Source: Allosaccharopolyspora coralli
Lineage (GTDB): Bacteria; Actinomycetota; Actinomycetes; Mycobacteriales; Pseudonocardiaceae
NCBI RefSeq assembly: GCF_009664835.1
Contig: NZ_CP045929.1
Location: 3,844,001 to 3,908,000, forward strand
Direction: 5' to 3'
Length of the DNA stretch: 64,000 bases
Shown here: positions 27,847 through 38,517 of the stretch, one piece after another
How positions within the stretch are numbered: position 1 is the stretch's first letter
Layout: each line of letters opens with the position of its first letter
The notes under the pieces: generated by a model
Told to the model about the DNA's origin: nothing
Seen by the model: only the letters and a program-made list of their open reading frames with translations
Database searches by the model: none
Translations under genes and position numbers: made by a program

Positions 27847-28449
27847 TCAGAACAGCGGCGGTAGACCCAGCTTCTCCCACCAGGTCGGCTTGCCCGAACG
27901 TGCGCGCAGAGTGAGGTGTGCGTACTGCATCCGCCCGCGCACGACGATGCGACGCGGCGCCGACGGAACCTCGCCGCCCGTGCGTCGGTCTCGCACCGAT
28001 CCGTCGACCAACTCGAGGCCGTTGCAGTCGACCCACGTTCCTTGCGGGACGGAGAACTCGATCTTCGTGTATTTGGTGGAGACGTCGATCTCGACCGTCG
28101 AAGCCGCCCACTGCGCATGCAGGAAGTCCAACACGACGGAGCCGAGCTTGCCGGTGATCGTGATCGACGGCGGCACCACCCAGTTGCCGTGCCGCTGCAA
28201 CGCCGAGTTCTTCGGCCGCAGCTCGAGGACCGACTCCCCCGCCGTCAGCGACACCGCAAGCGACGGGAGATCAGCGAACAAGGCGTCCAGCTCGCCCCGC
28301 GTACGACACGCCAGAGCACGATCGGTGCGTCGAGTGAACTCGTCGAGGTCGAGACGGCCCTCTCCCAACGCCGTGTTCAAGCGCTGCACCGCCTGCTCAC
28401 GCTCGGCGTCGGACAACCGCATACGCGCAGGATCGAACTGTCCCGTCAT
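27847..28449 (-). CDS. DUF1707 domain protein
   Basis: 200 residues. The N-terminal DUF1707 domain (about 8-62: MRLSDAEREQAVQRLNTALGEGRL, DLDEFTRRTDRAL) is followed by a beta-rich region with repeated VxxDxxxTKYTKIEFSVP motifs like LiaF-type envelope proteins. No membrane helix. ATG 28449. In actinobacteria the DUF1707 domain often occurs with envelope-stress signalling. Function not proven. Confidence 0.85.
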   Translation of the reverse strand: MTGQFDPARMRLSDAEREQAVQRLNTALGEGRLDLDEFTRRTDRALACRTRGELDALFADLPSLAVSLTAGESVLELRPKNSALQRHGNWVVPPSITITGKLGSVVLDFLHAQWAASTVEIDVSTKYTKIEFSVPQGTWVDCNGLELVDGSVRDRRTGGEVPSAPRRIVVRGRMQYAHLTLRARSGKPTWWEKLGLPPLF

Positions 28450-28488
28450 GCCGGACAGTATGGCAACGGCGAAGAGGCTCCACGCGGA

Positions 28489-29148
28489 TCAGAACAACCG
28501 GAACTCATCGGGCTCGATGCCGCGGAGGTCGTCGTAGTCGAGCGTGACACAGCGAATGCCGCGGTCCTCGGCCAGGGTTCGCGCCTGCGGCTTGATCTGT
28601 TGCGCGGCGAACACGCCCGTCACCGGGGCCAGCAACGGGTCGCGGTTGAGGAGCTCGAGGTAGCGGGTGAGCTGCTCCACCCCGTCGATCTCGCCGCGTC
28701 GTTTGATCTCCACGGCCACGCTCGACCCGTCGGAGTCCCGGCACATCAAATCGACAGGGCCGATCGCCGTGGGGAACTCGCGCCGCACCAGCGACCATCC
28801 GTCGCCGAGCGTCGTCACGTGTTCGGCGAGCAGCTCCTGCAGATGGGATTCCACGCCGTCCTTGACCAGGCCGGGTTCGTGGCCGAGCTCGTGCTTCGAG
28901 TCGTGCAGCACCTCGTCGATACTGATCACGAGCTTCTCGCCGGCCTTGTTCTGCACCGTCCACACGCCCGGATCCTCGATCAGCCAGCACGGCGGGCTCA
29001 TCCAGTTCAGCGGTTTGTAGGCACGGTCGTCGGAGTGCACCGACACCGAACCGTCGGCCTTGACCAGCAGCAGGCGCTGCGCCAACGGCAGATGCGCGGT
29101 GAGACGACCGACGTAGTCAACCTTGCAGCGGGCAATCACGAGACGCAC
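28489..29148 (-). CDS. nucS: Mismatch-specific endonuclease NucS
   Basis: A 219-residue RecB-like nuclease that replaces MutS/MutL mismatch repair in actinobacteria, cutting both strands at G-T, G-G and T-T mispairs with the beta-clamp. N-terminal domain reads [19 protein letters not shown] and [12 protein letters not shown]; catalytic region VDLMCRD and VAVEIKRRG (Asp, ExK) is clear. Start GTG 29148 (VRLVIARC) gives the family N-terminus; ATG 29178 would add ten residues. Palindrome A8 lies 72 bases upstream. Confidence 0.95.
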   Translation of the reverse strand: MRLVIARCKVDYVGRLTAHLPLAQRLLLVKADGSVSVHSDDRAYKPLNWMSPPCWLIEDPGVWTVQNKAGEKLVISIDEVLHDSKHELGHEPGLVKDGVESHLQELLAEHVTTLGDGWSLVRREFPTAIGPVDLMCRDSDGSSVAVEIKRRGEIDGVEQLTRYLELLNRDPLLAPVTGVFAAQQIKPQARTLAEDRGIRCVTLDYDDLRGIEPDEFRLF

Positions 29149-29220
29149 CCGGAACACAGTACGGGCACCCGGCCTCATGTCGAGCACCCCGCCGTGGGGC
29201 GAGGTGTCACGGCGTGGCGG

Positions 29221-29276
29221 GTGACAGCAAGGGAACCTTCCTGTCACCCGTGCGCGGAAAGTTCCCTTGCTGTCAC
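29221..29276. repeat. Family A palindrome, copy A8
   Basis: GTGACAGCAAGGGAACCTTC left; right-hand GCGC centre; right arm GTTCCCTTGCTGTCAC. The C:G pair at position 8 is retained. It lies between nucS and the I9 protein. Confidence 0.9.
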
Positions 29277-29340
29277 TGTGGCGTGAACGCTCGGACGGCG
29301 ACCGTGGAAGGAGTCGGCCGCCGTCCGAGCGGGTTTGGGG

Positions 29341-29751
29341 TCAGGCCCCGTCGATGCTGATCTGCTGGTTCGGCTGGACGTATTTGACCGTGGGCTCCTG
29401 GGCGAGCCGTTCGGCCTGCTTCGCCGTGGCATGCATCGCGAAGCCGGTGAGTGCGGAGGAGTACTCCGTGGTGATAGTCGCCCCGTGTTTTCGAGCCAGG
29501 TCCGCCGCGGTCACGCCGACCGCCTCTGCGGAAACGGTGTCTTCGAAGACGACCACGTAGCTGTCCTGCACGGTCGGCGCGTGCTCCATGCCGGCCACCT
29601 TGTCCTCGCCGCCAGGCCGCTGAGCGGTCTCCTCGCCTGCCTGCGACCCCGTCGCACCGAGGGCCAGCACCGTGCCTGCACCCAACGTGGCCGTGACCGC
29701 CAGGGCCGCGAGGACCACCGCGATCCGCTTCGTCTTCCTCGTCCTGCTCAC
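29341..29751 (-). CDS. Secreted free-standing I9 inhibitor-like protein
   Basis: 136 residues: basic start, hydrophobic signal segment (about 10-32), then an inhibitor I9 / subtilisin-propeptide fold: DSYVVVFEDT...AEAVGVTAADLARKHGATITTEYSSALTGFAMHATAKQAERL...VKYVQPNQQI. There is no peptidase S8 domain downstream, so it is not a lost protease propeptide in this window; it stands alone like POIA1-type inhibitors. GTG 29751 follows GGAGGG. Target proteases unknown. Confidence 0.8.
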   Translation of the reverse strand: MSRTRKTKRIAVVLAALAVTATLGAGTVLALGATGSQAGEETAQRPGGEDKVAGMEHAPTVQDSYVVVFEDTVSAEAVGVTAADLARKHGATITTEYSSALTGFAMHATAKQAERLAQEPTVKYVQPNQQISIDGA

Positions 29752-29826
29752 GACGCCATCCCTCCGTCCCGACGACCCTGTCACTGCGAAGACGGACCCG
29801 AGCCGGCCGCCGGTTGCATGAGCCGG

Positions 29827-29882
29827 GTGGCAGGAAGGGAACTTTCCGCGCACCGGTGACAGGAATGTTCCCTTCCTGTCAC
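29827..29882. repeat. Family A palindrome, copy A9
   Basis: GTGGCAGGAAGGGAACTTTC, left GCGCACC centre, right arm AATGTTCCCTTCCTGTCAC. It sits between divergent genes, 30 bases before the NUDIX start. Confidence 0.88.
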
Positions 29883-29911
29883 GCCCCCTCCGCCGCAGGC
29901 AGGATGCGGCC

Positions 29912-30445
29912 ATGGAAACAACGAGCACTCGTGAGGTGTACGCGAACGCGTGGATGACGGTGCGTGAGGACGGCATCGTGCGACAGGACGGCTCCAGCGG
30001 CCTCTACGGAGTGATCGACAAGCCCGACTACGCCCTGGTCGTTCCCCTCGACGAGGGGCGGCTACACCTCGTCGAACAGTACCGCTATCCCCTCGGCCGA
30101 CGTCGCTGGGAGTTTCCGCAGGGCACCGCCCCCGATCGGCAGGACGTCGACCCGGCCGAGTTGGCCACGCGTGAACTCCGGGAAGAAACCGGTCTGATCG
30201 CCGACGACGTCACTCTGCTCGGCTCTCTCGACGTCGCCCCGGGCATGTCCAGCCAGCGCGGCCGGGCCTATCTCGCCACCGGCTTGGTTCACGGCCCCCA
30301 TGAACGCGAACCCGAGGAACAGGACATGCGGGCTGCCTGGTTCTCCAGATCCGAGTTCGAGGCGATGGTCCGAGACGGAGAGATCACCGACGCGCAGTCG
30401 ATCGCCGCCTACACGTTGCTGTTGCTGCGGGAACGCACTATGTGA
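29912..30445 (+). CDS. NUDIX hydrolase (ADP-ribose pyrophosphatase-like)
   Basis: 177 residues. NUDIX box: GTAPDRQDVDPAELATRELREETGL, whose RELREETGL core is exact, with a four-residue insertion before it. The N-terminal beta strand block YALVVPLDEGRLHLVEQYRYPLGRRRWEFPQG is typical of ADP-ribose pyrophosphatases. Start ATG 29912. It precedes a LysE gene by 58 bases and may share transcription with it. Confidence 0.9.
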   Translation: METTSTREVYANAWMTVREDGIVRQDGSSGLYGVIDKPDYALVVPLDEGRLHLVEQYRYPLGRRRWEFPQGTAPDRQDVDPAELATRELREETGLIADDVTLLGSLDVAPGMSSQRGRAYLATGLVHGPHEREPEEQDMRAAWFSRSEFEAMVRDGEITDAQSIAAYTLLLLRERTM

Positions 30446-30503
30446 CCGGGACAACAACTCGCGACCGTGGTCTCGGCGTTTCGGTAGTGCCTAGCCTGAC
30501 GGG

Positions 30504-31148
30504 GTGCCCGAACAGCTGATCCCGTTCCTCCTGGTCGCGATCGTCATCGCCGTCGTCCCCGGACCGGACACCGCACTCGGGCTGCGCAACAGTCTGCGCG
30601 GTGGCACGACGGCGATGTGGTGGACCGGCATTGGGTGCTGCGGCGGCCTGGTCGTCCACGCCGCGGCCTCGATGATCGGCCTGTCCGCCCTGCTCGCCGC
30701 TTCCGCAACGGCGTACACGGTGGTCAAGGTGCTCGGAGCCGCGTATCTCGTGTGGCTCGGTGCGACAACGTTGTGGGCGAGTTGGAAGCAGCGACACGAG
30801 CCCGCGGAGGAGCCGACACTCGATCTCGCCTCGTCGCAGCAACCCATCACGCGGCGCGCGGCGTTCCGGCAGGGCCTGATCAGCAACCTGCTCAATCCGA
30901 AGATCGTGCTGCTTTTCCTCACGTTGATTCCGCAGTTCGTCGGCGGCAACGAGCCGCGCACCACCACGTCGATGATGTTGATGCTGGTCTTCCTCGGCGT
31001 CTCCGTCGTGTGGTGGAGGCTGATGTCGTGGATGGTCGGCGCGATGCGGCAGTTGGTGACCAAGCGCCGCGTCCGCCTCACGCTGGAACGCGTCACGGGC
31101 ACCGTGATGGTGGGACTCGGCCTTCGGGTCGCGCTCGACGGGGCTTGA
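30504..31148 (+). CDS. LysE-family exporter
   Basis: A 214-residue membrane protein with six predicted helices. Family pattern: VIAVVPGPDTALGLRNSLRGG (loop 1), then GIGCCGGLVVHAAASMIGL, KVLGAAYLVWLGATTLW and RQGLISNLLNPKIVLLFLTLIPQFV (NPK motif). Exports amino acids or related small molecules, driven by proton exchange. GTG 30504. Substrate unknown. Its end is 24 bases from the convergent membrane-protein gene. Confidence 0.92.
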   Translation: MPEQLIPFLLVAIVIAVVPGPDTALGLRNSLRGGTTAMWWTGIGCCGGLVVHAAASMIGLSALLAASATAYTVVKVLGAAYLVWLGATTLWASWKQRHEPAEEPTLDLASSQQPITRRAAFRQGLISNLLNPKIVLLFLTLIPQFVGGNEPRTTTSMMLMLVFLGVSVVWWRLMSWMVGAMRQLVTKRRVRLTLERVTGTVMVGLGLRVALDGA

Positions 31149-31172
31149 CCACCGACCGGCGGGCCCAACTCC

Positions 31173-31592
31173 TCAGCGCCGGAGGGTACTGCCCACCAGC
31201 AGCAACGCCAGCCCGCACAGCAATGACACCACTTCGGCCACGCCGGCGAGCGACTGCGGCACTCCCGCCGCGACCTCGCGGGAGCCGAACAGTCCGACCG
31301 TGACGGCAAGCACGAACGCGAGCAGCGTCGCCGCGTTGAACAGGCAGGCTGCGGCGACCGGGATCCAGTGGCGCCAGATCGGGACGACGAGCCCGAGAAC
31401 GATGCCCGCCACCGCGTTGAGCAGGAAAAGTGGGCCGATTACGGGAACCTCGGCAACGCCTTGGGCCCACAGCTCGAGATGGACCACGCCGGACATCAAC
31501 ACCCCGGTCACGACGAGGCCTCGCAGCACCTCGGCGACCGTTGCGCGCCCGGTCGCCGACGCCGCGGCGGTACTCACGGAACTCGCGTTCAT
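31173..31592 (-). CDS. Four-helix membrane protein
   Basis: A 139-residue membrane protein with four hydrophobic segments (about 22-40, 48-67, 74-93, 98-130). The short polar N-terminus precedes GLVVTGVLMSGVVHLELWAQG, which resembles small transporter-adjacent proteins. ATG 31592 follows GAGGAGTGGGT at ideal spacing, so this start is preferred over frames that read through A10. Function unknown. Confidence 0.75.
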   Translation of the reverse strand: MNASSVSTAAASATGRATVAEVLRGLVVTGVLMSGVVHLELWAQGVAEVPVIGPLFLLNAVAGIVLGLVVPIWRHWIPVAAACLFNAATLLAFVLAVTVGLFGSREVAAGVPQSLAGVAEVVSLLCGLALLLVGSTLRR

Positions 31593-31701
31593 ACCCACTC
31601 CTCGCGGAGCGCCGCGAGCCGCGCCGCCCCTTCCTCCGACAACCCGAGATTGTCCATTATGCCGGTTTGGTGCACAGTGTCGCTCAAGGTCCACTCGGAG
31701 C

Positions 31702-31757
31702 GTGACAGCAAGGGAACATGCCGCGCACATGTGACAGGAAGGTTCCCTTACTGTCAC
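31702..31757. repeat. Family A palindrome, copy A10
   Basis: GTGACAGCAAGGGAACATGC, left GCGCACA centre, right arm GGTTCCCTTACTGTCAC; position 8 is C on the left and T-type on the right, a lost pair. It lies between divergent genes. Confidence 0.85.
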
Positions 31758-31799
31758 CCGCCACCCGAGGTGCAAGTGCAATCGAACGCGAGGTGCGGC

Positions 31800-32249
31800 A
31801 TGAGTCAGTTCCCGACCTGTTCCCGCCGCCACGTGCTGCGCGCAGGCGGAGCCGTGGCGGCCGTGTGCGGCGCGGCGGCGTGTACGTCGAACAACCAGCA
31901 AGGGTCGAGTCTCACCGACGCCGCCGAAGAGCCGCCGCCCCCACCGCCGGAGGGGACCCCGCTCGTCCGCCTCGCCGACGTCCCGGTCGGCGGCGCCGCG
32001 GCGGCCGAAGCACCCGACGGGCGGCAGATCCTGGTGGTCCGACCACAGGAAGGCGTCGCCGAGGCGTTCAGCGCCGCCTGCACCCACGAGGGCTGCACAG
32101 TCGCCCCGCAAGGACAGCAGCTCGAATGCCCGTGTCACGGTTCGGTCTTCGACCTTTCGGGCAACGTCGTCACCGGTCCCGCGGATCGTCCGCTCGACCG
32201 CGTCGAGGTTCGCATCGACGGCGACCAGGTCGTCACCGGGCAAGCGTGA
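31800..32249 (+). CDS. Rieske 2Fe-2S lipoprotein
   Basis: 149 residues. The N-terminus has Arg-Arg (CSRRHVLRAGG) followed by a hydrophobic run and lipobox AAAC, so it may use the Tat route and be acylated. The Rieske cluster site is complete: CTHEGC with ligands Cys94, His96, and CPCHGS with ligands Cys110, His113; Cys99 and Cys112 should form the disulfide. A Pro stretch links signal and domain. Partner redox protein not in window. Confidence 0.9.
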   Translation: MSQFPTCSRRHVLRAGGAVAAVCGAAACTSNNQQGSSLTDAAEEPPPPPPEGTPLVRLADVPVGGAAAAEAPDGRQILVVRPQEGVAEAFSAACTHEGCTVAPQGQQLECPCHGSVFDLSGNVVTGPADRPLDRVEVRIDGDQVVTGQA

Positions 32250-32297
32250 CCCGCTCTGTACCGCGGAAACGCTTCGAAAGGCTTCTCTCGGCCGAGC

Positions 32298-32311
32298 CCC
32301 CGGGCCCGGGG
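32298..32311. terminator. GC-only palindrome between convergent genes
   Basis: Perfect 14-bp palindrome CCCCGGGCCCGGGG in the 76-bp gap between the Rieske gene stop and the murA stop. Such a stem can end transcription both ways; no T tract follows. Confidence 0.5.
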
Positions 32312-32325
32312 CCCAAGCATGAGGG

Positions 32326-33582
32326 CTATTCCGTGATGCGGTCGATTCGGGCACCGAGGTCGCGCAGGTTCTCCACGAAGTTCGGGTAGCCCCTGTCGAT
32401 GTGGAAGACGTCCCAAACCTCGGTCACCCCGTCCGCGCACAAGCCCGCGATGACCAGCCCCACTCCGGCGCGAATGTCAGAAGCCCACACGGGCGCGCTG
32501 GAAAGGTTCTCCACTCCGCGCACGACAGCGTGATGACCGTCGGTGCGAGCATCGGCACCCATCCGCACCATCTCCTCGATGAAGCGGAACCGGGACTCGA
32601 ACAGGTTCTCGGTGATCATCGACGTGCCGTCGGCCACAGCCGAGAGGGCTAGCGCCATCGGCTGCAGATCGGTGGGGAACCCGGGATACGGGAGCGTCAC
32701 GAAATCCACGGCCACCTGCCGCTGGGTGGCTACCACCCGGAAACCACCGTCCAGCGCCGTCACCGAAGCGCCGCCGCTGCGCAGCTTCTCCAGAACCAGG
32801 TTCACGTGCTGGGGATCCACACCGCGCACCGTGATGTCGCCCTGTGTCGCCGCCGCCGCGAACGCCCACGTCGCCCCGACGATCCGGTCACCGATGACCT
32901 CGTGTTCGACGGCCCGCAACGACTCCACGCCGTGCACCGTCAGGGTCGAGGTCCCCGCGCCCTCGATCTTGGCGCCCATCTGCTGCAGCATGACGCACAG
33001 GTCGACGATTTCCGGCTCACGGGCCGCGTTGTCGATCACCGTGGTGCCCTCCGCGAGCACCGAGGCCATCAGGATGTTCTCCGTGGCTCCGACGCTCGGG
33101 AAGTCCAACCAGATCTGGGCCCCGCTGAGATCCTCGGCCTCGGCAACGACCGCGCCGTGCTCGATGTAGCTCGTCGCGCCCAGCTTGCGCAGCCCGTTCT
33201 GGTGCATGTCCAGTGGGCGTGAGCCGATCGCGTCGCCACCGGGCAGCGTCACCACCGCTTTGCGGCAGCGCGCCACCAGAGGGCCGAGCACGCACACGGA
33301 AGCCCTGAGCTTGCCCATCGACGGCGAGATCGCCTCATGGCTGATGCGCTCCGGAACCGTGATCGTGGCCTTACGGCCCTCGGTGCGGACCTCACATCCG
33401 AGACTCTCCAGCACGTCACCCATCAGGGGAACGTCGAGAATCTCGGGGCAGTTCGTGATCGTCGTGGTGCCCTCGGCCAGCAGCGCTGCCGCCATCAGCT
33501 TCAGCACGCTGTTCTTCGCACCGACCACGTCGACTTCGCCTTCAAGTCGGGCGCCGCCGTGGACCCGGAAGTGCTCACTCAC
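32326..33582 (-). CDS. murA: UDP-N-acetylglucosamine 1-carboxyvinyltransferase
   Basis: First committed step of peptidoglycan synthesis, adding enolpyruvate from PEP to UDP-GlcNAc; 418 residues. The active-site loop reads [17 protein letters not shown]: Asp117 stands where most MurA proteins have the catalytic Cys. This Asp form, known in mycobacteria, works but is not alkylated by fosfomycin. GTG 33582 ([10 protein letters not shown]). GKxNxVLKL and RFIEEMxRMGA motifs are present. Palindrome A11 lies 57 bases upstream. Confidence 0.96.
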   Translation of the reverse strand: MSEHFRVHGGARLEGEVDVVGAKNSVLKLMAAALLAEGTTTITNCPEILDVPLMGDVLESLGCEVRTEGRKATITVPERISHEAISPSMGKLRASVCVLGPLVARCRKAVVTLPGGDAIGSRPLDMHQNGLRKLGATSYIEHGAVVAEAEDLSGAQIWLDFPSVGATENILMASVLAEGTTVIDNAAREPEIVDLCVMLQQMGAKIEGAGTSTLTVHGVESLRAVEHEVIGDRIVGATWAFAAAATQGDITVRGVDPQHVNLVLEKLRSGGASVTALDGGFRVVATQRQVAVDFVTLPYPGFPTDLQPMALALSAVADGTSMITENLFESRFRFIEEMVRMGADARTDGHHAVVRGVENLSSAPVWASDIRAGVGLVIAGLCADGVTEVWDVFHIDRGYPNFVENLRDLGARIDRITE

Positions 33583-33639
33583 GAGCAGCCAGGTTACGGC
33601 CCGGCATCGGCACCCCGCGGACCGGGTGCGTCGCACATC

Positions 33640-33695
33640 GTGACAGTAAGGGAACTTTCCGCGCACCGGTGACAGGAAAGTTCCCTTACTGTCAC
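33640..33695. repeat. Family A palindrome, copy A11
   Basis: GTGACAGTAAGGGAACTTTC, left GCGCACC centre, right arm GAAAGTTCCCTTACTGTCAC. Lies between divergent murA and the adenosyltransferase. Confidence 0.9.
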
Positions 33696-33733
33696 CCGCC
33701 ACAGGCGGAGAGGCAGGCGCATAGGGTGGGTGC

Positions 33734-34306
33734 ATGGGTGTGCACCTGACGAAGATCTACACGCGGGCCGGGGACGGCGGGACGACTCGCCTGTCGGACA
33801 ACTCACAGGTCAGCAAAACCGACGAGCGTCTCGTCGCCTATGCCGACGTGGACGAGACGAACTCTCTGCTCGGCGTCGCGCTGGCCACCGCACCGCTGGA
33901 CGAGACGGTCCGAGCCGTGCTCACAGAGGTCCAGAACGACCTGTTCGACGTAGGTGCGGACCTGTCGACCCCCGTCGCCGAGAACCCCAAGTACCCGCCG
34001 CTGCGCGTCACCCAGAACTACATCGACCGGCTTGAAGCACACTGCGACGAGTTCAACGACCACCTCGAACCGCTGCACTCGTTCATCCTGCCCGGCGGCA
34101 CGCCCGCCGGAGCGCTGTTGCACCAGGCACGCTGCGTCGCACGCCGCGCGGAACGGGCAGCATGGGCGGCCTGCGCTGCCGACCCGGAGGGCACCAACGA
34201 TCTGCCCGCGAAATACCTGAACCGGCTGTCCGACCTGCTGTTTATCCTCGCGCGCGTCGCCAACCCCGACGGTGACGTGCTCTGGAGGCCCGGCGGCAAC
34301 AGCTGA
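33734..34306 (+). CDS. Cob(I)alamin adenosyltransferase (PduO type)
   Basis: 190 residues, trimeric PduO/MMAB-type ATP:corrinoid adenosyltransferase. Signature: [22 protein letters not shown] near the start, [11 protein letters not shown], and the helix-rich C-terminal end with [13 protein letters not shown] and [13 protein letters not shown]. It supplies adenosylcobalamin, the cofactor of methylmalonyl-CoA mutase, whose partner epimerase is at 14532. ATG 33734. Same neighbour of murA as in mycobacteria. Confidence 0.93.
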   Translation: MGVHLTKIYTRAGDGGTTRLSDNSQVSKTDERLVAYADVDETNSLLGVALATAPLDETVRAVLTEVQNDLFDVGADLSTPVAENPKYPPLRVTQNYIDRLEAHCDEFNDHLEPLHSFILPGGTPAGALLHQARCVARRAERAAWAACAADPEGTNDLPAKYLNRLSDLLFILARVANPDGDVLWRPGGNS

Positions 34307-34316
34307 CGCCGCCGAG

Positions 34317-34438
34317 AGGGTGCGCGGATTGATCTGCGTGGGTGGTTCCGTGGCCGGTCTGCGACGTCGGCGGAACGATCGTCACCGCACCGTGCCCACC
34401 ACAGCCCCAACCCGCGCGGCCGCTCGTCACGGCATCAG
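34317..34438 (-). repeat. Family B element, copy B6 (internally deleted)
   Basis: GGGTGCGCGGATTGATCTGC at one end and CCACAGCCCCAACCCGCGCG at the other match the two ends of B1 in the same reverse orientation; the middle differs or is lost. It fills the convergent gap before the acetyltransferase. Confidence 0.68.
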
Positions 34439-34535
34439 CATCGACACCGGCTGGACCACAGAGGTTTGACGGCTCTGGAAGCGGCACGGCGCGACACGAC
34501 GGGCAGGCACGGCTGCACGACCACCGATGCGGCGC

Positions 34536-35006
34536 TCAGAGCCACTTACCGAAGCAGCGACTGTCGCCGTCACAGCGGTACACGCCGAACTTGCTGATCT
34601 CCGCGTAACCAGACGATTCGTACAGTGCGATCGCTTCCGGCTGTGCCGTGCCCGTCTCCAGAATCGCCCGGCGCCGGCCAGCCGACCGCGCGGACCGTTC
34701 CAACTCGGCCAGCATCGCCCGAGCCAGCCCCGAGCCGCGCGCGTGCGGCACCACGTACATGCGCTTGAGCTCGGCGTCGCCGTCCTCGAAGAACGGTTCG
34801 TCCCCGTCGTGGGCACGCCACCCGCCGGACGCGACGGCCTCCCCACCGCGATAACCGAGCAAGAACAACCCACGCGGCGCCGCGAACTCCTCCACCGTCA
34901 TCGGCGTGCTGTCGTGCTCGCCGTAACGCAGGAGGTACTCCTGCTGCACCTCGTCGACCAGCCGTCGAGCGTCCGGGTGATCGTAAGAAGCAACCTCGAT
35001 CCGCAC
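34536..35006 (-). CDS. GNAT N-acetyltransferase
   Basis: 156 residues with the GNAT fold: the acetyl-CoA loop reads KRMYVVPHARGSGLARAMLAELE, followed by ETGTAQPEAIALYESSGY. Substrate (amino acid, antibiotic or protein) cannot be told. ATG 35006 (MRIEVASYDH). The gap to DUF2550 is 81 bp. Confidence 0.88.
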   Translation of the reverse strand: MRIEVASYDHPDARRLVDEVQQEYLLRYGEHDSTPMTVEEFAAPRGLFLLGYRGGEAVASGGWRAHDGDEPFFEDGDAELKRMYVVPHARGSGLARAMLAELERSARSAGRRRAILETGTAQPEAIALYESSGYAEISKFGVYRCDGDSRCFGKWL

Positions 35007-35087
35007 GAACTCAGCCTAGACCTCGCCGTCCACCAGATTCTGCATGCCGACCCGAGCGTGGGCGTTGCGCTATCCGACGACTGCGAC

Positions 35088-35519
35088 TCAGGACGCCCAT
35101 GGGACGGATTTTCCCGGAGGAGCAGACTCCAGCCACGACAGGAACCCAGTCAACGCGTCCGGCCCCATCGCGATCTCGACGTGCCGCCCCAGCCCGTCCA
35201 GATCGAGCACGACGGATCCCGACGGCACCGTATAGGTCTCCGGCGTCGTCGGTTCCCGACGTCCGGCGATCGCCACATCGGACCGATTCATCACCCAGCT
35301 CGGCCCGTTGCGCAAGCTCAACACCCGATACCACGTGAATTCCTCGCCGCGATATCGCGCCACCCCCAGGTGCCAGCCACGGGCACCCTCGTCCGCACGG
35401 GATCGCAGCGCCACATCGACACCACCCGTACGCAGCTGATGGACCCTTCGCCACACGCGCACCACGATTCCCAACGCTGCCAGCGCCAGCGCCAGCACGA
35501 GAATCGTGGCGGTCCACAT
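35088..35519 (-). CDS. DUF2550 membrane protein
   Basis: 143 residues: one N-terminal membrane helix (about 4-22), then a soluble domain with FTWYRVLSLRNGPSWVMNRSDV and PSGSVVLDLDG. DUF2550 proteins regularly follow atpC in actinobacteria, here 25 bases after it, and may form the last gene of the ATP synthase transcript. Function unknown. ATG 35519. Confidence 0.88.
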   Translation of the reverse strand: MWTATILVLALALAALGIVVRVWRRVHQLRTGGVDVALRSRADEGARGWHLGVARYRGEEFTWYRVLSLRNGPSWVMNRSDVAIAGRREPTTPETYTVPSGSVVLDLDGLGRHVEIAMGPDALTGFLSWLESAPPGKSVPWAS

Positions 35520-35544
35520 GCTCGATTGCCCCCTGTCTAGTGCG

Positions 35545-35910
35545 TCAGGAAGACCGTTCAGCCGCCCGCAGACGACTCTCCGCCCGCGCCCGGACGTCCG
35601 CGTCCTGGGCCCCCGCTTCTTCGCGGGCCTTGGCGACGTCGATCTCCTGCGCCAACTCCGCGGACTCGGCGAGGATGCTCACCCCATCGCCCGTCACGGA
35701 CAGGAACCCGCCATGCACCGCCGCCGTCACCGTGTCGTTGTCGACCGTGGTGATCTTCACGACGCCACCCTCGATCAACTGACCGAGCACCGGCTCGTGA
35801 CCGGGCAGGACACCGATTTCGCCCTCGAGCGTCTGGGCCGACACGGCGGTCGCCTCACCGGACCACAAACGGCGTTCGACGGCGACCAGTTGGACGGACA
35901 TGTTGGCCAC
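35545..35910 (-). CDS. atpC: ATP synthase F1 subunit epsilon
   Basis: 121 residues, the short form of the rotary epsilon subunit (beta-sandwich plus C-terminal helices reading [27 protein letters not shown]). Epsilon couples rotation and inhibits reverse hydrolysis. GTG 35910 ([18 protein letters not shown]) follows GAAGGAG at six bases. It is separated from atpD by 234 bp that contain palindrome A12 and two hairpins, unlike other subunit junctions here. Confidence 0.95.
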   Translation of the reverse strand: MANMSVQLVAVERRLWSGEATAVSAQTLEGEIGVLPGHEPVLGQLIEGGVVKITTVDNDTVTAAVHGGFLSVTGDGVSILAESAELAQEIDVAKAREEAGAQDADVRARAESRLRAAERSS

Positions 35911-35994
35911 GCGCGTCTCCTTCGTCGGGTGTGTGTGCGGAGTCTAGCCAATAGCCCCTGGACAGCGACGAGTCGCCCCGGGGTCGGGGCGTGC

Positions 35995-36050
35995 GTGACA
36001 GGAAGGGAACTTTCCACGCACCCGTGACAGAAAGGTTCCCATGCTGTCAC
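35995..36050. repeat. Family A palindrome, copy A12, inside the atp operon
   Basis: GTGACAGGAAGGGAACTTTC, left GCGCACC-like centre (ACGCACC), right arm degraded (GGTTCCCATGCTGTCAC). It sits between atpD and atpC. Confidence 0.88.
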
Positions 36051-36064
36051 CGCCCCACAGGAAA

Positions 36065-36090
36065 GGCCGGGGCCCCGAAGGACCCCGGCC
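36065..36090 (-). terminator. Strong hairpin between atpD and atpC
   Basis: Stem GGCCGGGG (36065-36072) with CCCCGGCC (36083-36090), loop 10 bases, no T tract. A second, weaker stem pairs GGACACCG (36104-36111) with CGGTGTCC (36132-36139), directly after the atpD stop. Together they could attenuate transcript into atpC. Confidence 0.5.
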
Positions 36091-36144
36091 TGCGATCCTG
36101 ACCGGACACCGAAGGCGGATCTCCCGGCCGACGGTGTCCACACC

Positions 36145-38506
<2,362 letters not shown>

Positions 38507-38517
38507 GAGTTACCCGG

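Noticed and set aside
26006-28537. 843-residue plus-strand ORF
   Set aside because: Opposite to the symporter and DUF1707 genes; its composition (His/Arg/Asp-rich, no folds) is typical of a shadow.
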